Shown here piece by piece: positions 1 through 8,241 of a DNA stretch of 21,914 nt. The position numbers and the translations under genes were made by a program. The notes under the pieces are model-generated. The model was given only the letters and a program-made list of their open reading frames with translations. It was not told the DNA's origin and ran no database searches. Location: positions 1-21,914 of IMG/VR virus record IMGVR_UViG_3300029926_000042; one strand, written 5' to 3'. Source of the stretch: a virus. Positions within the stretch are counted from its first letter, which is position 1; each line of letters begins with the position of its first letter.

Positions 1-143
1 ATTAAATTTAGGTACTGTGCTGAAGTAGCATGGTGCGGGTAGCGTGGGCGCAGAGTTTCGCTAGATTTTAACATCATAAAAAACCCCTTCTGGTTCAGTG
101 ACTTACGAAGCTCACCAGTAATCCGCAATAAACTGGCGAAATT
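1..143. other. leader before the terminase genes, no gene seen
   Basis: No reading frame of convincing length lies here. Frame 1 runs open from the edge to a TAG at 40-42 and could be the tail of an upstream gene, but about 13 codons are too few to judge. In lambda-type phages the packaging site cos lies just upstream of the small terminase gene, so this stretch is where a cos site could be. I cannot recognise one from sequence alone. Confidence 0.4.
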
Positions 144-617
144 ATGGGCCACGACTTTGAAGAAATATTTGTCCAACAGATAGAGCTCGCCAGATTCATA
201 GGCTTAACTACTCGAAGAGTTCACGACCTCACAAAAGAAAATATTTTCAAAAAATCCACCAAGGGTTACCCGTTTTTTGAATGCACTCAAATCTATATCG
301 AGTACCTGCGGGCCAGGTCTGACGGCAAAAGCCAAACCACAACCACAGCTGAAAAACTGAAAGAACGAAAGCTATTAGCTGAAGCTGAAATGCGCGAAAT
401 AGATCTGGAAGAAGTTAAAGGCCGGCTGATAGACGTAGACAAGGTGCGCGACGTATGGATACACATGGCATCAAACTTTAAAAGCAAAATGACATCATTA
501 CCAACCAAAATTGCATCGTCATGCTACGGACGCGCAAAGCCACAAATACAACGAGAGGCGCAAGCATTAATAAATCAAGCGCTCGAAGAGTTGGCCAATA
601 GTGAGCCAGACGAGTGA
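144..617 (+). CDS. terminase small subunit, Nu1-like
   Basis: A 157-residue protein directly upstream of the large terminase, the position of lambda Nu1. The N-terminal part (about residues 12-35, IELARFIGLTTRRVHDLTKE) reads as a winged helix-turn-helix, as expected for a protein that binds the packaging site. The middle (about 65-95) is rich in Lys, Glu and Arg and is probably helical, which fits the self-assembly and large-subunit contact region of this family. No strong ribosome binding site precedes the ATG at 144, but it places the HTH at the extreme N-terminus as in Nu1. The gene overlaps the large subunit by 17 bases, suggesting coupled translation. Function is inferred from position and the HTH; family membership is likely but not proven by a conserved motif. 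Confidence 0.8.
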   Translation: MGHDFEEIFVQQIELARFIGLTTRRVHDLTKENIFKKSTKGYPFFECTQIYIEYLRARSDGKSQTTTTAEKLKERKLLAEAEMREIDLEEVKGRLIDVDKVRDVWIHMASNFKSKMTSLPTKIASSCYGRAKPQIQREAQALINQALEELANSEPDE

Positions 618-2448
618 TTTACAACGATCAGTCTTTGAGTGCTTACGACCACCGCCGTCTTTAACAGTTAGCCAGTGGGCCGACAAAAATCGGCAGCTAT
701 CGTCAGAAGCATCAAGCGAAACAGGCCAGTGGAATACGTCCAGATTTGAATTTACGCGCGAAGTAATGGACTGCGCAACAGACCCTGACTACCACACAAT
801 AGTATGGATGAAAAGCGCGCAGGTAGGCGGCACCGAAGTCATAAACAATATCGTCGGCTATCACGTCGACCTTGACCCTTGCCCTATTATTGTTGTGCAC
901 CCTACGTTGAGGGAAGCGCAGGATTGGGCCGAAGATCGCTTTGTCCCGATGGTTAGAAATTGCAAATCGATATCCGGAAAAGTCGCAGAAAATAAATCAC
1001 GCGACAAATCGAACACAAAAACAAAAAAGAACTTTCCTGGCGGACATTTAACCGTCGCTGGTGGCAACAGCCCTTCTGGTTTGGCAGGGCGACCAATCCG
1101 CGTTGCCATACTCGATGACGTTGACCGGATACCGGCTGAAGCAGGAAGCGAAGGAAGCCCGATATTATTAACGTTCAAGCGCACGCGCGGCTTCTGGAAC
1201 AGAAAAAGAATACTTGTTAGCACGCCTACTGTCGCCGGGGCATCTCATATAGAGACCTGGTTTGAACGATCTGACAAACGTTACTTTAATGTTAAATGCC
1301 CTAACTGCGATATGTGGCAAATTCTCAAATGGGCAAACGTTAAGTTTGATTCGAAGAATTTCAATGTTGATCAGGTGCATTACAAATGCAGTAACAACAA
1401 GTGCACAGCCCATTTATCTGATCCCGACATAAAGCAAATGGTGCCTGGCGGACACTGGAGAAAGACAGCAGAAAGCAACGGTATAGCTGGGTTTCACATC
1501 AATGAACTGTATTCCCCTAATTCATCCGTCAATGAAATAGCAGAAGATTTCATGCGGGTTCGAAAGAACCCATCAGAGCTTAAGACATTTATCAATACCA
1601 GCCTCGGCGAGCTCTATGACGAGACGACCGAAGAATTTGAATGGCGTAAGCTGTACCAGCGACGCGAGAAGTACCCCTCACCCGTCCCACAAGGCGTGCA
1701 ATATCTAACTGTTGGGGCTGATTTACAAGCAGACCGAGCAGAATATGAAGTCGTCGGATGGGGCGTCGGTGAAGAAAGCTGGTCTATCGATTACGTGAGA
1801 TTGTACGGCGACATACATGGTCAGCATTTTTGGGATTCGTTGCACCAAATGTTTAACAAGACATACTTGCGTGAAGACGGTATCAAAATGGAAATTGGTC
1901 TTATAGGGTTCGATCAGCAATATCAATCCGATTTAGTAAAAGATTTCTCTAAAAAAGTTGGTGTTCGCAGGTTGATTCCGTTGGTTGGCGATGGCCGAAT
2001 AGGTCACCCGATAGCAGTGTTTCCACGAAAGCGAAACCGGCAAGGTATTTATATAAGTCGGGTTGGAACAGATACTGCAAAAACCCTTATATATGGTCGC
2101 TATGATTTGTTGCAGCCAGGAGCGGGATATTGTCATTACCCTATACATGATGCATACGACGAAGAATTTTTCAAGCAGGCAACTGCGGAAGTAAGACAGC
2201 TTAAATACAGCCGTGGCAATTCTTACCATGTTTGGGCAAACCCAAAACAGAAACGTAACGAACCTTTAGATTGTCGACAAAACGCAATAGCTGCATTACG
2301 AATAGCACAACAGCACTTTCATTTGGATTTAGACACATTGTCGGCTGGACACCAAAAACCAGCGCAGAAAAATACAGTAATTGATAAACCACCGCAATCA
2401 AAAGATGAGTGGTTAAGTAGTGTTGACCGTTCCAAACCTTGGATATAA
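601..2448 (+). CDS. terminase large subunit, lambda gpA family
   Basis: The packaging motor and nuclease that cuts concatemeric phage DNA and pumps it into the prohead. The 615 residues are close to the size of lambda gpA (641). Visible motifs: a Walker A-like loop KSAQVGGTE at about 71-79, a Walker B VAILDDVDR at about 168-176, and a coupling-type VSTPT at 206-210. A four-cysteine zinc-binding pattern follows (CPNC at 233-236, then Cys263 and Cys268). The C-terminal half carries VGADLQADRAE, matching the first acidic strand of the gpA RNase H-like nuclease. All these are in the usual gpA order. It overlaps the small subunit upstream and is followed 3 bases later by the gpW-like gene, exactly the lambda order. 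Confidence 0.95.
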   Translation: MSQTSDLQRSVFECLRPPPSLTVSQWADKNRQLSSEASSETGQWNTSRFEFTREVMDCATDPDYHTIVWMKSAQVGGTEVINNIVGYHVDLDPCPIIVVHPTLREAQDWAEDRFVPMVRNCKSISGKVAENKSRDKSNTKTKKNFPGGHLTVAGGNSPSGLAGRPIRVAILDDVDRIPAEAGSEGSPILLTFKRTRGFWNRKRILVSTPTVAGASHIETWFERSDKRYFNVKCPNCDMWQILKWANVKFDSKNFNVDQVHYKCSNNKCTAHLSDPDIKQMVPGGHWRKTAESNGIAGFHINELYSPNSSVNEIAEDFMRVRKNPSELKTFINTSLGELYDETTEEFEWRKLYQRREKYPSPVPQGVQYLTVGADLQADRAEYEVVGWGVGEESWSIDYVRLYGDIHGQHFWDSLHQMFNKTYLREDGIKMEIGLIGFDQQYQSDLVKDFSKKVGVRRLIPLVGDGRIGHPIAVFPRKRNRQGIYISRVGTDTAKTLIYGRYDLLQPGAGYCHYPIHDAYDEEFFKQATAEVRQLKYSRGNSYHVWANPKQKRNEPLDCRQNAIAALRIAQQHFHLDLDTLSAGHQKPAQKNTVIDKPPQSKDEWLSSVDRSKPWI

Positions 2449-2451
2449 AAA

Positions 2452-2694
2452 ATGTCAGAGTGGACTTTAATCGAAGCACGAGAATGCCTTGCATTATACA
2501 AAAAAGCGATTCGCGCTGCCTCCAGGGGTCAGTCATACTCAATCGAAATTCAGGGCGAAAGAATACAAGGGGATAGGCAAAGCCTGGGCGAACTGCGCCG
2601 CCAAATAAATTATTTCCAAGAAGTTATTAATCAACTCACAAGAGCTGAATCGGGCGGCTCTATAAGATTAGGCCGGGCTGTTTTTTATGAATAA
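2452..2694 (+). CDS. head-tail joining protein, gpW-like
   Basis: An 80-residue protein between the large terminase and the portal, where lambda has W. Lambda gpW (68 residues) sits on the portal after packaging, stabilises DNA and provides the surface for later connector proteins. The sequence follows the gpW plan: an N-terminal helix (about 6-24), a short beta hairpin with a positively charged turn (SIEIQGERIQGDRQS, about 29-43), and a second helix (about 44-65). It ends in a Gly/Arg tail with aromatic residues (GRAVFYE), similar to the GFYV-type end of gpW. It overlaps the portal start by 8 bases. The call rests on size, position and secondary-structure pattern. Confidence 0.8.
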   Translation: MSEWTLIEARECLALYKKAIRAASRGQSYSIEIQGERIQGDRQSLGELRRQINYFQEVINQLTRAESGGSIRLGRAVFYE

Positions 2695-4141
2695 ATATCA
2701 ACGCAGGATAGAAAACACTATTGCCTATGTGTCGCCTGGCTGGGCTGCTAGTCGCGCAAAAAGCCGTAATAACTACCACGTCCTTAACAGTTATGAAGCT
2801 GCACGCACGACAGTACATCATAAGCGCAGAGGAAGGTCCACGACGCCAGACCAACTAGCCGAGGCATCGGCTGTTCGCATACGTGAAGAAACCCGTTGGT
2901 ACGAGCGTAACCATGATTTATTTGCTGGTGTGCTTGATACTTTAGTTGGCAACACAATCGGCATGGGGGTGCGTGCGGAACCACAAGTTCTGGATACACA
3001 AGGTAATCTTTGCAATGAAGTGAATGAAGCCATACTGCAAATACAAAAAGAATTTCACAAGCGCCCTGAAGTTACTAGATCATACGATGAATTCGAAGGA
3101 CAAAGACTTAGAGCGAGAACATTGTTTCGCGACGGCGAATATCTTGTTCAATTGTTGCCAGGTGTTGTACCGTTTCTAACGCATGGTTCTGATTTACCGT
3201 TGAGCTATGAAGCATTAGAACCTGATTTTTTACCTTATGACTTTTGCGATAACGGCCGTAGAATATTCAATGGCATCGAAGTAAACCAATGGCGGCAAGC
3301 TCGACGGTACTGGATTCTGTTTGACAGACCTGAGTCGAGCAGGAACATGTTCACTTCATCTTCTCAAACAAAACCGATTAATGCTGACAGAATCATTCAT
3401 GCAAAAACGATTAGTCGACTTGGCCAGCTTCGCGGCGTATCTCATTTTGCATCTACCTTGCGACGATTCGAAGATGTAAAAGACTACGAAGACAGCGAGC
3501 GCATTGCAGCCCGTATAGCCGCTGCAGTTGTTGGCTCAATTAAACGCGGCCCAGAAGCACCGGCGCCAGCAGCTAGGCCAGATGGTCAGAGTTACCAAAT
3601 GTCACCCGGTGTGATATTTGATGACCTGCCAGCAGACACCGAGTTTATGATTCACAGTTCGGACAGACCCAACCCAGGCCTTGATGCGTATTTACGTGTC
3701 CAGCATGCAGCCAATGCGGCGGGTTCGCGGGTTTCTTATTCCGCGCTTAGTAAAAATTATGAAGGATCGTACAGCTCACGTAGGCAAGAAGCAGTCGAGC
3801 AATATCAGGTCTACGGAATGCTATGGGGATATTTCGTGTCTATCGATCAAGTGCCCATGCACGAAATGATGGTCTCTACTGCAATTGCAGCAAATTTACT
3901 CAGGCTACCGGACAATTGCGATACAAAAACGATATTCGATGCCGACTTCTCACGTCCCGCATTGATCCAAATTAATCCTAGGGACGAAGCAAAAGCGATG
4001 GAGACGGAAATCTCACTTGAAATTATGTCAAAAAGCCAAGCCATACGTTCACGTAATCGCAGTCCGTCAGCAACAATGAAACAAATTGAACTAGAGCAAC
4101 TTAGCGATGGCAGTCGTGATTCTGTCGACGAAGATAACTAA
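2687..4141 (+). CDS. portal protein, lambda gpB family
   Basis: Forms the dodecameric portal at one capsid vertex, through which DNA enters and leaves. The 484 residues compare with 533 in lambda gpB. Features of the lambda portal family are visible: an N-terminal Arg-rich segment, then RIREETRWYERNHDLFAGVL leading to VGNTIGMGVRAEPQ, and the segment IHAKTISRLGQLRGVSHFA with its invariant QLRG. YEGSYSSRRQEAVEQY follows, matching the family pattern YSSxR in the stem and crown region. The C-terminus is polar and short. It starts inside the gpW-like gene, and the next gene begins 16 bases after its stop. The role is well supported. Confidence 0.95.
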   Translation: MNKYQRRIENTIAYVSPGWAASRAKSRNNYHVLNSYEAARTTVHHKRRGRSTTPDQLAEASAVRIREETRWYERNHDLFAGVLDTLVGNTIGMGVRAEPQVLDTQGNLCNEVNEAILQIQKEFHKRPEVTRSYDEFEGQRLRARTLFRDGEYLVQLLPGVVPFLTHGSDLPLSYEALEPDFLPYDFCDNGRRIFNGIEVNQWRQARRYWILFDRPESSRNMFTSSSQTKPINADRIIHAKTISRLGQLRGVSHFASTLRRFEDVKDYEDSERIAARIAAAVVGSIKRGPEAPAPAARPDGQSYQMSPGVIFDDLPADTEFMIHSSDRPNPGLDAYLRVQHAANAAGSRVSYSALSKNYEGSYSSRRQEAVEQYQVYGMLWGYFVSIDQVPMHEMMVSTAIAANLLRLPDNCDTKTIFDADFSRPALIQINPRDEAKAMETEISLEIMSKSQAIRSRNRSPSATMKQIELEQLSDGSRDSVDEDN

Positions 4142-4157
4142 ATAGCGAGCGCATAGC

Positions 4158-6245
4158 ATGCCGAAAAGAAAGAACAAAAACAGAACAAAAATGAAAAGCG
4201 ATTGGTACGCAATGAATCGTGTGTCAAACGAGTCAGCGCTAATAAGAATTTACGGTGTTATTCACCCCTGGGTAATAGGAGCTGACCAGTTTGCCCAGGA
4301 CCTTGATGGCTTGGGCAATATTGACGATCTTACGGTTGCTATTAACAGCCCAGGCGGAAGCGTCACTGAGGGCATCGCAATTTACAACTTGCTGGTTTCC
4401 CACTCAGCAAACGTCACAACAAGAATTGACGCTGCAGCTTATTCAATTGCCAGTGTCATTGCCATGGCGGGTGACAGCATTCAAATGTGTGAAAATGCTC
4501 TGCTCATGATTCACGACCCATGGACTTTCACGGAAGGAAATGCCGACGAACTACGCAAAGATGCTGAAATCTTAGACATACACAAAGACGCTATCGTAAG
4601 AACTTATGCAACACAAACTGATTTAAGCGATAGCGATATAAGCGATCTCATGAGCGATGAAACTTGGTTCACTGCTGAGTCAGCACTCGCAAACGGATTC
4701 ATCGACCGAATCATCACTCGTTCCACAGAAGATGATGACGATGAAAGCACCGCCGGCAATTCAAGTCGGTTTGATGTCAACACGTTCGGGTTCAAAAACG
4801 TTCCTGAAAATTTAGCAAAATCAATCACTGGAGTTACCAACATGCCATCACAAACAAAAGTAAAACAGGAGCTAGTCAAAGACTCAACTTCAGTTGATAA
4901 TTCTGACGCTTCTGACTCAGAAAACACACCTTCCGATCCGGCTAACGCGTCAGACATTAGTGCGAAATTGATTAGTGACGAACAAGCACGCAAGCACGAA
5001 ATAAAGGACGGAGTGTTTGCTCACTTTCAAGAACATGCGGATTTAATGGTTGAATGTTTAATGGATGAAAAATGCACGCCAGCTATGGCCAGCAAGCTTC
5101 TGTTAAACAAGCTGGGCCAGAATTCTACGCCTGCCCAAAATTCACCCGTTATTCATTCAATCGCTGATGCCCGTGACAAGAAAATTGAAGGCATGACTAA
5201 GGCGCTATTGATTCGCTCAGGTGCCGAAAAGAATGATATGGCGAACGAATTCCGCACTATGACAACATTCGAGATTGTGCGTGAATGTTTAGATATGGCA
5301 AAAATAAATTATTCGCGAATGGATAGATCGCAAATGATCCAGTCTGCGTTTACACATAGCACATCGGATTTCCCCGGCTTATTTGAGAACACCCTAGGCA
5401 AGATCCTGCAAACAGCATACGACGGGGAACCATCTACGTGGCGCCCTTGGGTTGACGTGACTCGAGTGAACGACTTTAAACCTAATAGCCGGGTACGTAT
5501 GGGGTCATTCAACTTGCTCAAGACCGTACCGGAAGGCGGGGATTTTGAGAGTGGTTCGTTCGGCGAAGAACGAGAAACAATCCAAGCTGAAACGCAAGGA
5601 CGTTTGATTACAATCACTCGTCAAATGATCATCAACGACGATCTTGACGCTATCAGCCGCTTGCCCCGAATGATGGGCAGCGCTGCTAGCCGCTCTATTT
5701 CGAGAGATGTTTACCGTACGTTAAATGATAATGCTTTAACCAGCGATGGCTCAGCATTGTTTTCTACTGCTCACGGCAATCTTGGCGACCCTGCTGGACC
5801 AATCACCATTGCTTTGCTTGATTTGGGTCGCCAAGCTATGGTTAAGCAGGTCGGCCCAACAGCAGCAAACGGCGAAGAAAATGATGATTACGTCGGCGCC
5901 CGTCCAGCTTACTTATTAGTCGGCATTGGTCAAGAAATCGCGGCACGGGAATTGATACAGTCTGCAACTTACGCAAACGGTGGCCGTAATAACCGCGAGA
6001 TTAACCCTCTACAAAACTTCGTGGAAATAATCTCTGATGTTCGTATCCCTGGAAATAAATGGTACTTAGTTGCTAATCCTAATCAGATCCCATTGATGGA
6101 GGTCGCTTTTCTTGACGGCAATGAGACTCCTTTCATCGATTCCATGGAAGGTTTCAAGTCAGACGGCATTTCTTACAAAGTGCGCTTAGATTATGGCGTG
6201 GGTGCTAACGATTTCCGTGGCGGTTTCTGCAACCTTGGCGCTTAA
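4158..6245 (+). CDS. ClpP-like prohead protease fused to major capsid protein
   Basis: One 695-residue frame holds two normally separate head proteins. Residues about 25-190 are a ClpP-like serine protease: INSPGGSVTEGIAIYN (62-77), the nucleophile in AAAYSIASVIAMAGD (Ser96) and the histidine in MIHDPW (His119). An acidic, Ser/Thr-rich linker follows (about 195-280), which would suit an internal scaffold. From about residue 390 to the end is a capsid-type region: PGLFENTLGKILQTAYDG, EETIQ-type and GRLITITRQMIINDDLDAI segments typical of Mu-type/HK97-fold capsid proteins. The protease presumably releases the capsid part during maturation. A second in-frame start at 4842 may give a protease-free product. 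The start at 4158 has a weak ribosome binding site; ATG 4191 is an alternative and keeps the whole protease domain. Confidence 0.92.
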   Translation: MPKRKNKNRTKMKSDWYAMNRVSNESALIRIYGVIHPWVIGADQFAQDLDGLGNIDDLTVAINSPGGSVTEGIAIYNLLVSHSANVTTRIDAAAYSIASVIAMAGDSIQMCENALLMIHDPWTFTEGNADELRKDAEILDIHKDAIVRTYATQTDLSDSDISDLMSDETWFTAESALANGFIDRIITRSTEDDDDESTAGNSSRFDVNTFGFKNVPENLAKSITGVTNMPSQTKVKQELVKDSTSVDNSDASDSENTPSDPANASDISAKLISDEQARKHEIKDGVFAHFQEHADLMVECLMDEKCTPAMASKLLLNKLGQNSTPAQNSPVIHSIADARDKKIEGMTKALLIRSGAEKNDMANEFRTMTTFEIVRECLDMAKINYSRMDRSQMIQSAFTHSTSDFPGLFENTLGKILQTAYDGEPSTWRPWVDVTRVNDFKPNSRVRMGSFNLLKTVPEGGDFESGSFGEERETIQAETQGRLITITRQMIINDDLDAISRLPRMMGSAASRSISRDVYRTLNDNALTSDGSALFSTAHGNLGDPAGPITIALLDLGRQAMVKQVGPTAANGEENDDYVGARPAYLLVGIGQEIAARELIQSATYANGGRNNREINPLQNFVEIISDVRIPGNKWYLVANPNQIPLMEVAFLDGNETPFIDSMEGFKSDGISYKVRLDYGVGANDFRGGFCNLGA
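4830..4844 (+). promoter_or_regulatory. internal ribosome binding site and ATG in the protease-capsid gene
   Basis: GGAG at 4830-4833, 8 bases before the in-frame ATG at 4842. It lies exactly at the junction between the protease domain and the acidic linker, where a nested scaffold or capsid start would be expected. Confidence 0.5.
4842..6245 (+). CDS. possible nested scaffold-capsid product of the fusion gene
   Basis: An in-frame ATG at 4842 (residue 229 of the fusion) is preceded by GGAG at 4830-4833 with 8 bases between, a better ribosome binding site than the one before the full-length start. The predicted 467-residue product lacks the protease and begins with the acidic linker followed by the whole capsid domain. 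Lambda is known to make its scaffold Nu3 from an in-frame start inside the protease gene C. By analogy this start could supply excess scaffold-capsid protein over protease-capsid protein, which capsid assembly would need. This is inference from start-site context; no product is demonstrated. Confidence 0.5.
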   Translation: MPSQTKVKQELVKDSTSVDNSDASDSENTPSDPANASDISAKLISDEQARKHEIKDGVFAHFQEHADLMVECLMDEKCTPAMASKLLLNKLGQNSTPAQNSPVIHSIADARDKKIEGMTKALLIRSGAEKNDMANEFRTMTTFEIVRECLDMAKINYSRMDRSQMIQSAFTHSTSDFPGLFENTLGKILQTAYDGEPSTWRPWVDVTRVNDFKPNSRVRMGSFNLLKTVPEGGDFESGSFGEERETIQAETQGRLITITRQMIINDDLDAISRLPRMMGSAASRSISRDVYRTLNDNALTSDGSALFSTAHGNLGDPAGPITIALLDLGRQAMVKQVGPTAANGEENDDYVGARPAYLLVGIGQEIAARELIQSATYANGGRNNREINPLQNFVEIISDVRIPGNKWYLVANPNQIPLMEVAFLDGNETPFIDSMEGFKSDGISYKVRLDYGVGANDFRGGFCNLGA

Positions 6246-6288
6246 TCTTGCTGCTAAAAACAGCTAAACAAATATTGAGGAAAAGATA

Positions 6289-6648
6289 ATGGCTACAAAT
6301 TATATTAAAGATGGCAGCAACATCAGCTATACCAACCAAGGCGCGGCTATTGCCTCTGGTAGTGTAGTTGTGATCGGTTCGCTTGTGGCTGTGGCATTAA
6401 CTGACATCGACAATGGTCAAACTGGTGCAGTAGCGCTTGAAGGCATCTTTTCTCTGCCTAAAGTGCCTGCGGATACTTTTGCCCAAGGTGATCAAGTATT
6501 TTACGACGTAAGCGTCAGCCAATTCAGTAATTTAACCCCTGCGGCCGGCGATATTCTCAACGCCGGTGTAGCTGTTGCATCAGCTGAGGGATCAACACAG
6601 TTTGCGGAAATCAAACTGAATGGTAACGGCGGCAGCATCTCCGTCTAA
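6289..6648 (+). CDS. DUF2190-like capsid decoration protein
   Basis: A 119-residue, beta-rich protein directly after the capsid gene, where lambda carries the decoration protein D. The sequence has the pattern of DUF2190 proteins, including an early ASGSVVVIGSLVAVA strand, the EGIFSLPKV segment and AAGDILNAGVAVASA near the end. Such proteins bind the outside of the expanded capsid and stabilise it. A strong ribosome binding site (GAGGAAA, about 8 bases before the ATG) suggests high expression, as expected for a protein present in hundreds of copies per virion. Family membership is judged from pattern and position. Confidence 0.85.
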   Translation: MATNYIKDGSNISYTNQGAAIASGSVVVIGSLVAVALTDIDNGQTGAVALEGIFSLPKVPADTFAQGDQVFYDVSVSQFSNLTPAAGDILNAGVAVASAEGSTQFAEIKLNGNGGSISV

Positions 6649-6977
6649 TGCCAAACCGTGAAGACATTGTCGACGACATTGATGCGATGCTTGAAGATTG
6701 GGATGAAGCTACAGCGCACCCAGGTGCAGTGTGGCCACACCTTAGCGATAGACCGACCAACATATTCGGCAGATTGTTTAAGCCATCAAATCAACGCTCG
6801 TTCGGCGATGTCTCACTTAATACTAATGACTACACTTTTTTAACTTCTCAGCGTTTTGCAAATGGGTTGATACGAGATTCTGTTTTGATCGTTGACCAAA
6901 TATGTTATCAAGTAGTCGCTGTTAAGCCTGGTGGCGTACAAATTGTAATTGTGGTACTGAAAAATCATGCCAGGTGA
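6648..6977 (+). CDS. head-tail connector protein, gpFII-like candidate
   Basis: A 109-residue protein whose ATG overlaps the stop of the decoration gene by one base. Position between the decoration protein and the gpZ-like gene matches lambda FII, the connector that joins the filled head to the tail. The C-terminal half alternates hydrophobic residues (RDSVLIVDQICYQVVAV, VQIVIVVLKN), indicating a small beta barrel, and it is preceded by the ordered-looking NDYTFLTSQ. Lambda gpFII is 117 residues and mainly beta. The N-terminal acidic helix (residues 1-22) also fits. Identification is by position, size and fold pattern rather than by an unmistakable motif. Confidence 0.65.
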   Translation: MPNREDIVDDIDAMLEDWDEATAHPGAVWPHLSDRPTNIFGRLFKPSNQRSFGDVSLNTNDYTFLTSQRFANGLIRDSVLIVDQICYQVVAVKPGGVQIVIVVLKNHAR

Positions 6978-7554
6978 CATAACTATAAGCTTTGATGGCC
7001 AAGGACTAGATGACGTTATGCGGTTGCTCAGAGCGTTACCAGACCAAGTCCAAACGAGAATATTAAACCGTGTGCTGAATAACGTAGCCACATTTGCAAG
7101 GTCGAATGCAGTCAGGCAAGTAAATGCAGAGATAAACCTCAGCCAGGCAAGCATAAGGCGGTTTACGTCCATAACACGCTCTAACTTTAGCAGTTTGCAA
7201 TCACGTGTGACTATAACTGGTGAGCCAATACCTCTTATACTTTTCAGGCCATCAATGCTCAGCAACGGTTTATCTTTAAGAGTAAGACGCACTGGCGCGC
7301 GAGAAAGGCTGACAGAATCATTTATAACTAATGTTGGCAGCAATCAGAATAATTTACATACAGGCATATTCCGTAGGCGATTTAACACGTCGACAGGAAG
7401 GCGTGTTGGCAGATTACAAATAGACGAAAGATTCGGTCCAAGTATTCCAGCAGTATTTCAGAACAACGGCATAGAAATAACTGTACCAGCCTCAGGTCAA
7501 CGCATTACAAACGAAGCAAACAGGCAAATTGAAGCCTACTTGAGAAGATTTTAA
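6967..7554 (+). CDS. tail completion protein, lambda gpZ-like
   Basis: A 195-residue protein that overlaps the preceding gene by 11 bases. It opens with a short beta strand and GLDDVMRLLRALPDQVQTRI, then a helix with RVLNNVATFARSNAVRQVNAEINLSQASIRR. This resembles the N-terminal helical region of lambda gpZ (192 residues) and related minor tail Z proteins, where a small helical domain is followed by a basic beta region. The protein is very basic (many Arg), and its C-terminal helix ends in IEAYLRRF. In lambda, gpZ acts at the end of tail maturation and positions the DNA end in the tail. The gene order FII-Z-U is preserved here. Confidence 0.75.
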   Translation: MPGDITISFDGQGLDDVMRLLRALPDQVQTRILNRVLNNVATFARSNAVRQVNAEINLSQASIRRFTSITRSNFSSLQSRVTITGEPIPLILFRPSMLSNGLSLRVRRTGARERLTESFITNVGSNQNNLHTGIFRRRFNTSTGRRVGRLQIDERFGPSIPAVFQNNGIEITVPASGQRITNEANRQIEAYLRRF

Positions 7555-7556
7555 GC

Positions 7557-8039
7557 GTGATTGCAAGTATTCGAGAACGATATATGGAGCTATTACAAGC
7601 CCAGTTTGAAACTCTGACAATAAAAAATGGTTACCAGGTAGACATTGGCAGAAAGGTTTTTCGTGGGACATTTCAATTTGATGAAAGCGATATACCGTTT
7701 ATAACTCTCGTGGATGGAGCCGCAAATAATCAACAAGATTACGACCAAATAACAAAAAACGTAAATGTGCAAATTGTTGGTTGGGACAGACTGCCGGGCA
7801 ATAGCCGAATAGAATTTGAAAACGCCAGCATACACCTAAACAAAATTAGTAATGACATGCAGCGGTGCCTGTTTGAGATTGACTACGTTGTCGATAATCA
7901 AAGAGCAGCACTTAACTTTACAGACAGCGAATTTGGATACCCGTTAGAAGGTAACCGATTTGTTATGTGTGAATTTACTGTGCAGATGTCATTTACCGAA
8001 CAACTTAGAGACCCATCAAGTTCATTGTTAGGAGCCTAA
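7557..8039 (+). CDS. tail terminator candidate, gpU-like position
   Basis: A 160-residue protein starting with GTG 2 bases after the gpZ-like stop. The opening IRERYMELLQAQFETLTI is a helix, followed by beta segments (RKVFRGTF, IPFITLVDGAA, VNVQIVGW) and a closing strand RFVMCEFTVQMSFTEQL. This helix plus beta-sandwich plan matches tail terminators such as lambda gpU (131 residues) and its relatives, which cap the tail tube and fix its end for head joining. The position between gpZ-like and major tail genes is the lambda one. I do not see a diagnostic motif, so this is a moderately supported call. Confidence 0.65.
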   Translation: MIASIRERYMELLQAQFETLTIKNGYQVDIGRKVFRGTFQFDESDIPFITLVDGAANNQQDYDQITKNVNVQIVGWDRLPGNSRIEFENASIHLNKISNDMQRCLFEIDYVVDNQRAALNFTDSEFGYPLEGNRFVMCEFTVQMSFTEQLRDPSSSLLGA

Positions 8040-8040
8040 T

Positions 8041-8241
8041 GTGGAAACAAAAAAAATAGAAATTAGAAGTGCTGTACTTGCAGATCGAGGTGATGGCGTT
8101 AAAACCGTTATCGAAGCAGGGACACATGAACTACCGACAGACGTTGCAGATAGTCTGATAAAAGGTGGCTCAGCAGTACATAAAAAAACCAAAGCAAACA
8201 AACCAATAGAAATTAAACCAGAGGTAAAAAACGATGCCTAA
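8041..8241 (+). CDS. small DUF7210-like protein
   Basis: A 66-residue protein starting with GTG one base after the previous stop. It is a short beta-rich domain (KKIEIRSAVLADRGDGVKTVIEAG) ending in THELPTDVADSLIKGGSAV and then a Lys-rich tail. The segment in which a value is set, followed by D-x-A-x-x-L-I-x-x-G-x-A, is typical of small phage proteins of the DUF7210 kind found between connector and tail-tube genes. Their role is not established. It overlaps the next gene by 8 bases and shares its transcription unit. Confidence 0.6.
   Translation: METKKIEIRSAVLADRGDGVKTVIEAGTHELPTDVADSLIKGGSAVHKKTKANKPIEIKPEVKNDA

Noticed and set aside
1-42. C-terminal end of an upstream gene in frame 1
   Set aside because: Only about 13 codons are visible, with no recognisable motif.
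78-108. Possible terminator around the AACC...GGTT inverted repeat in the leader
   Set aside because: The arms are only 4 bases and no T-run follows on the + strand.
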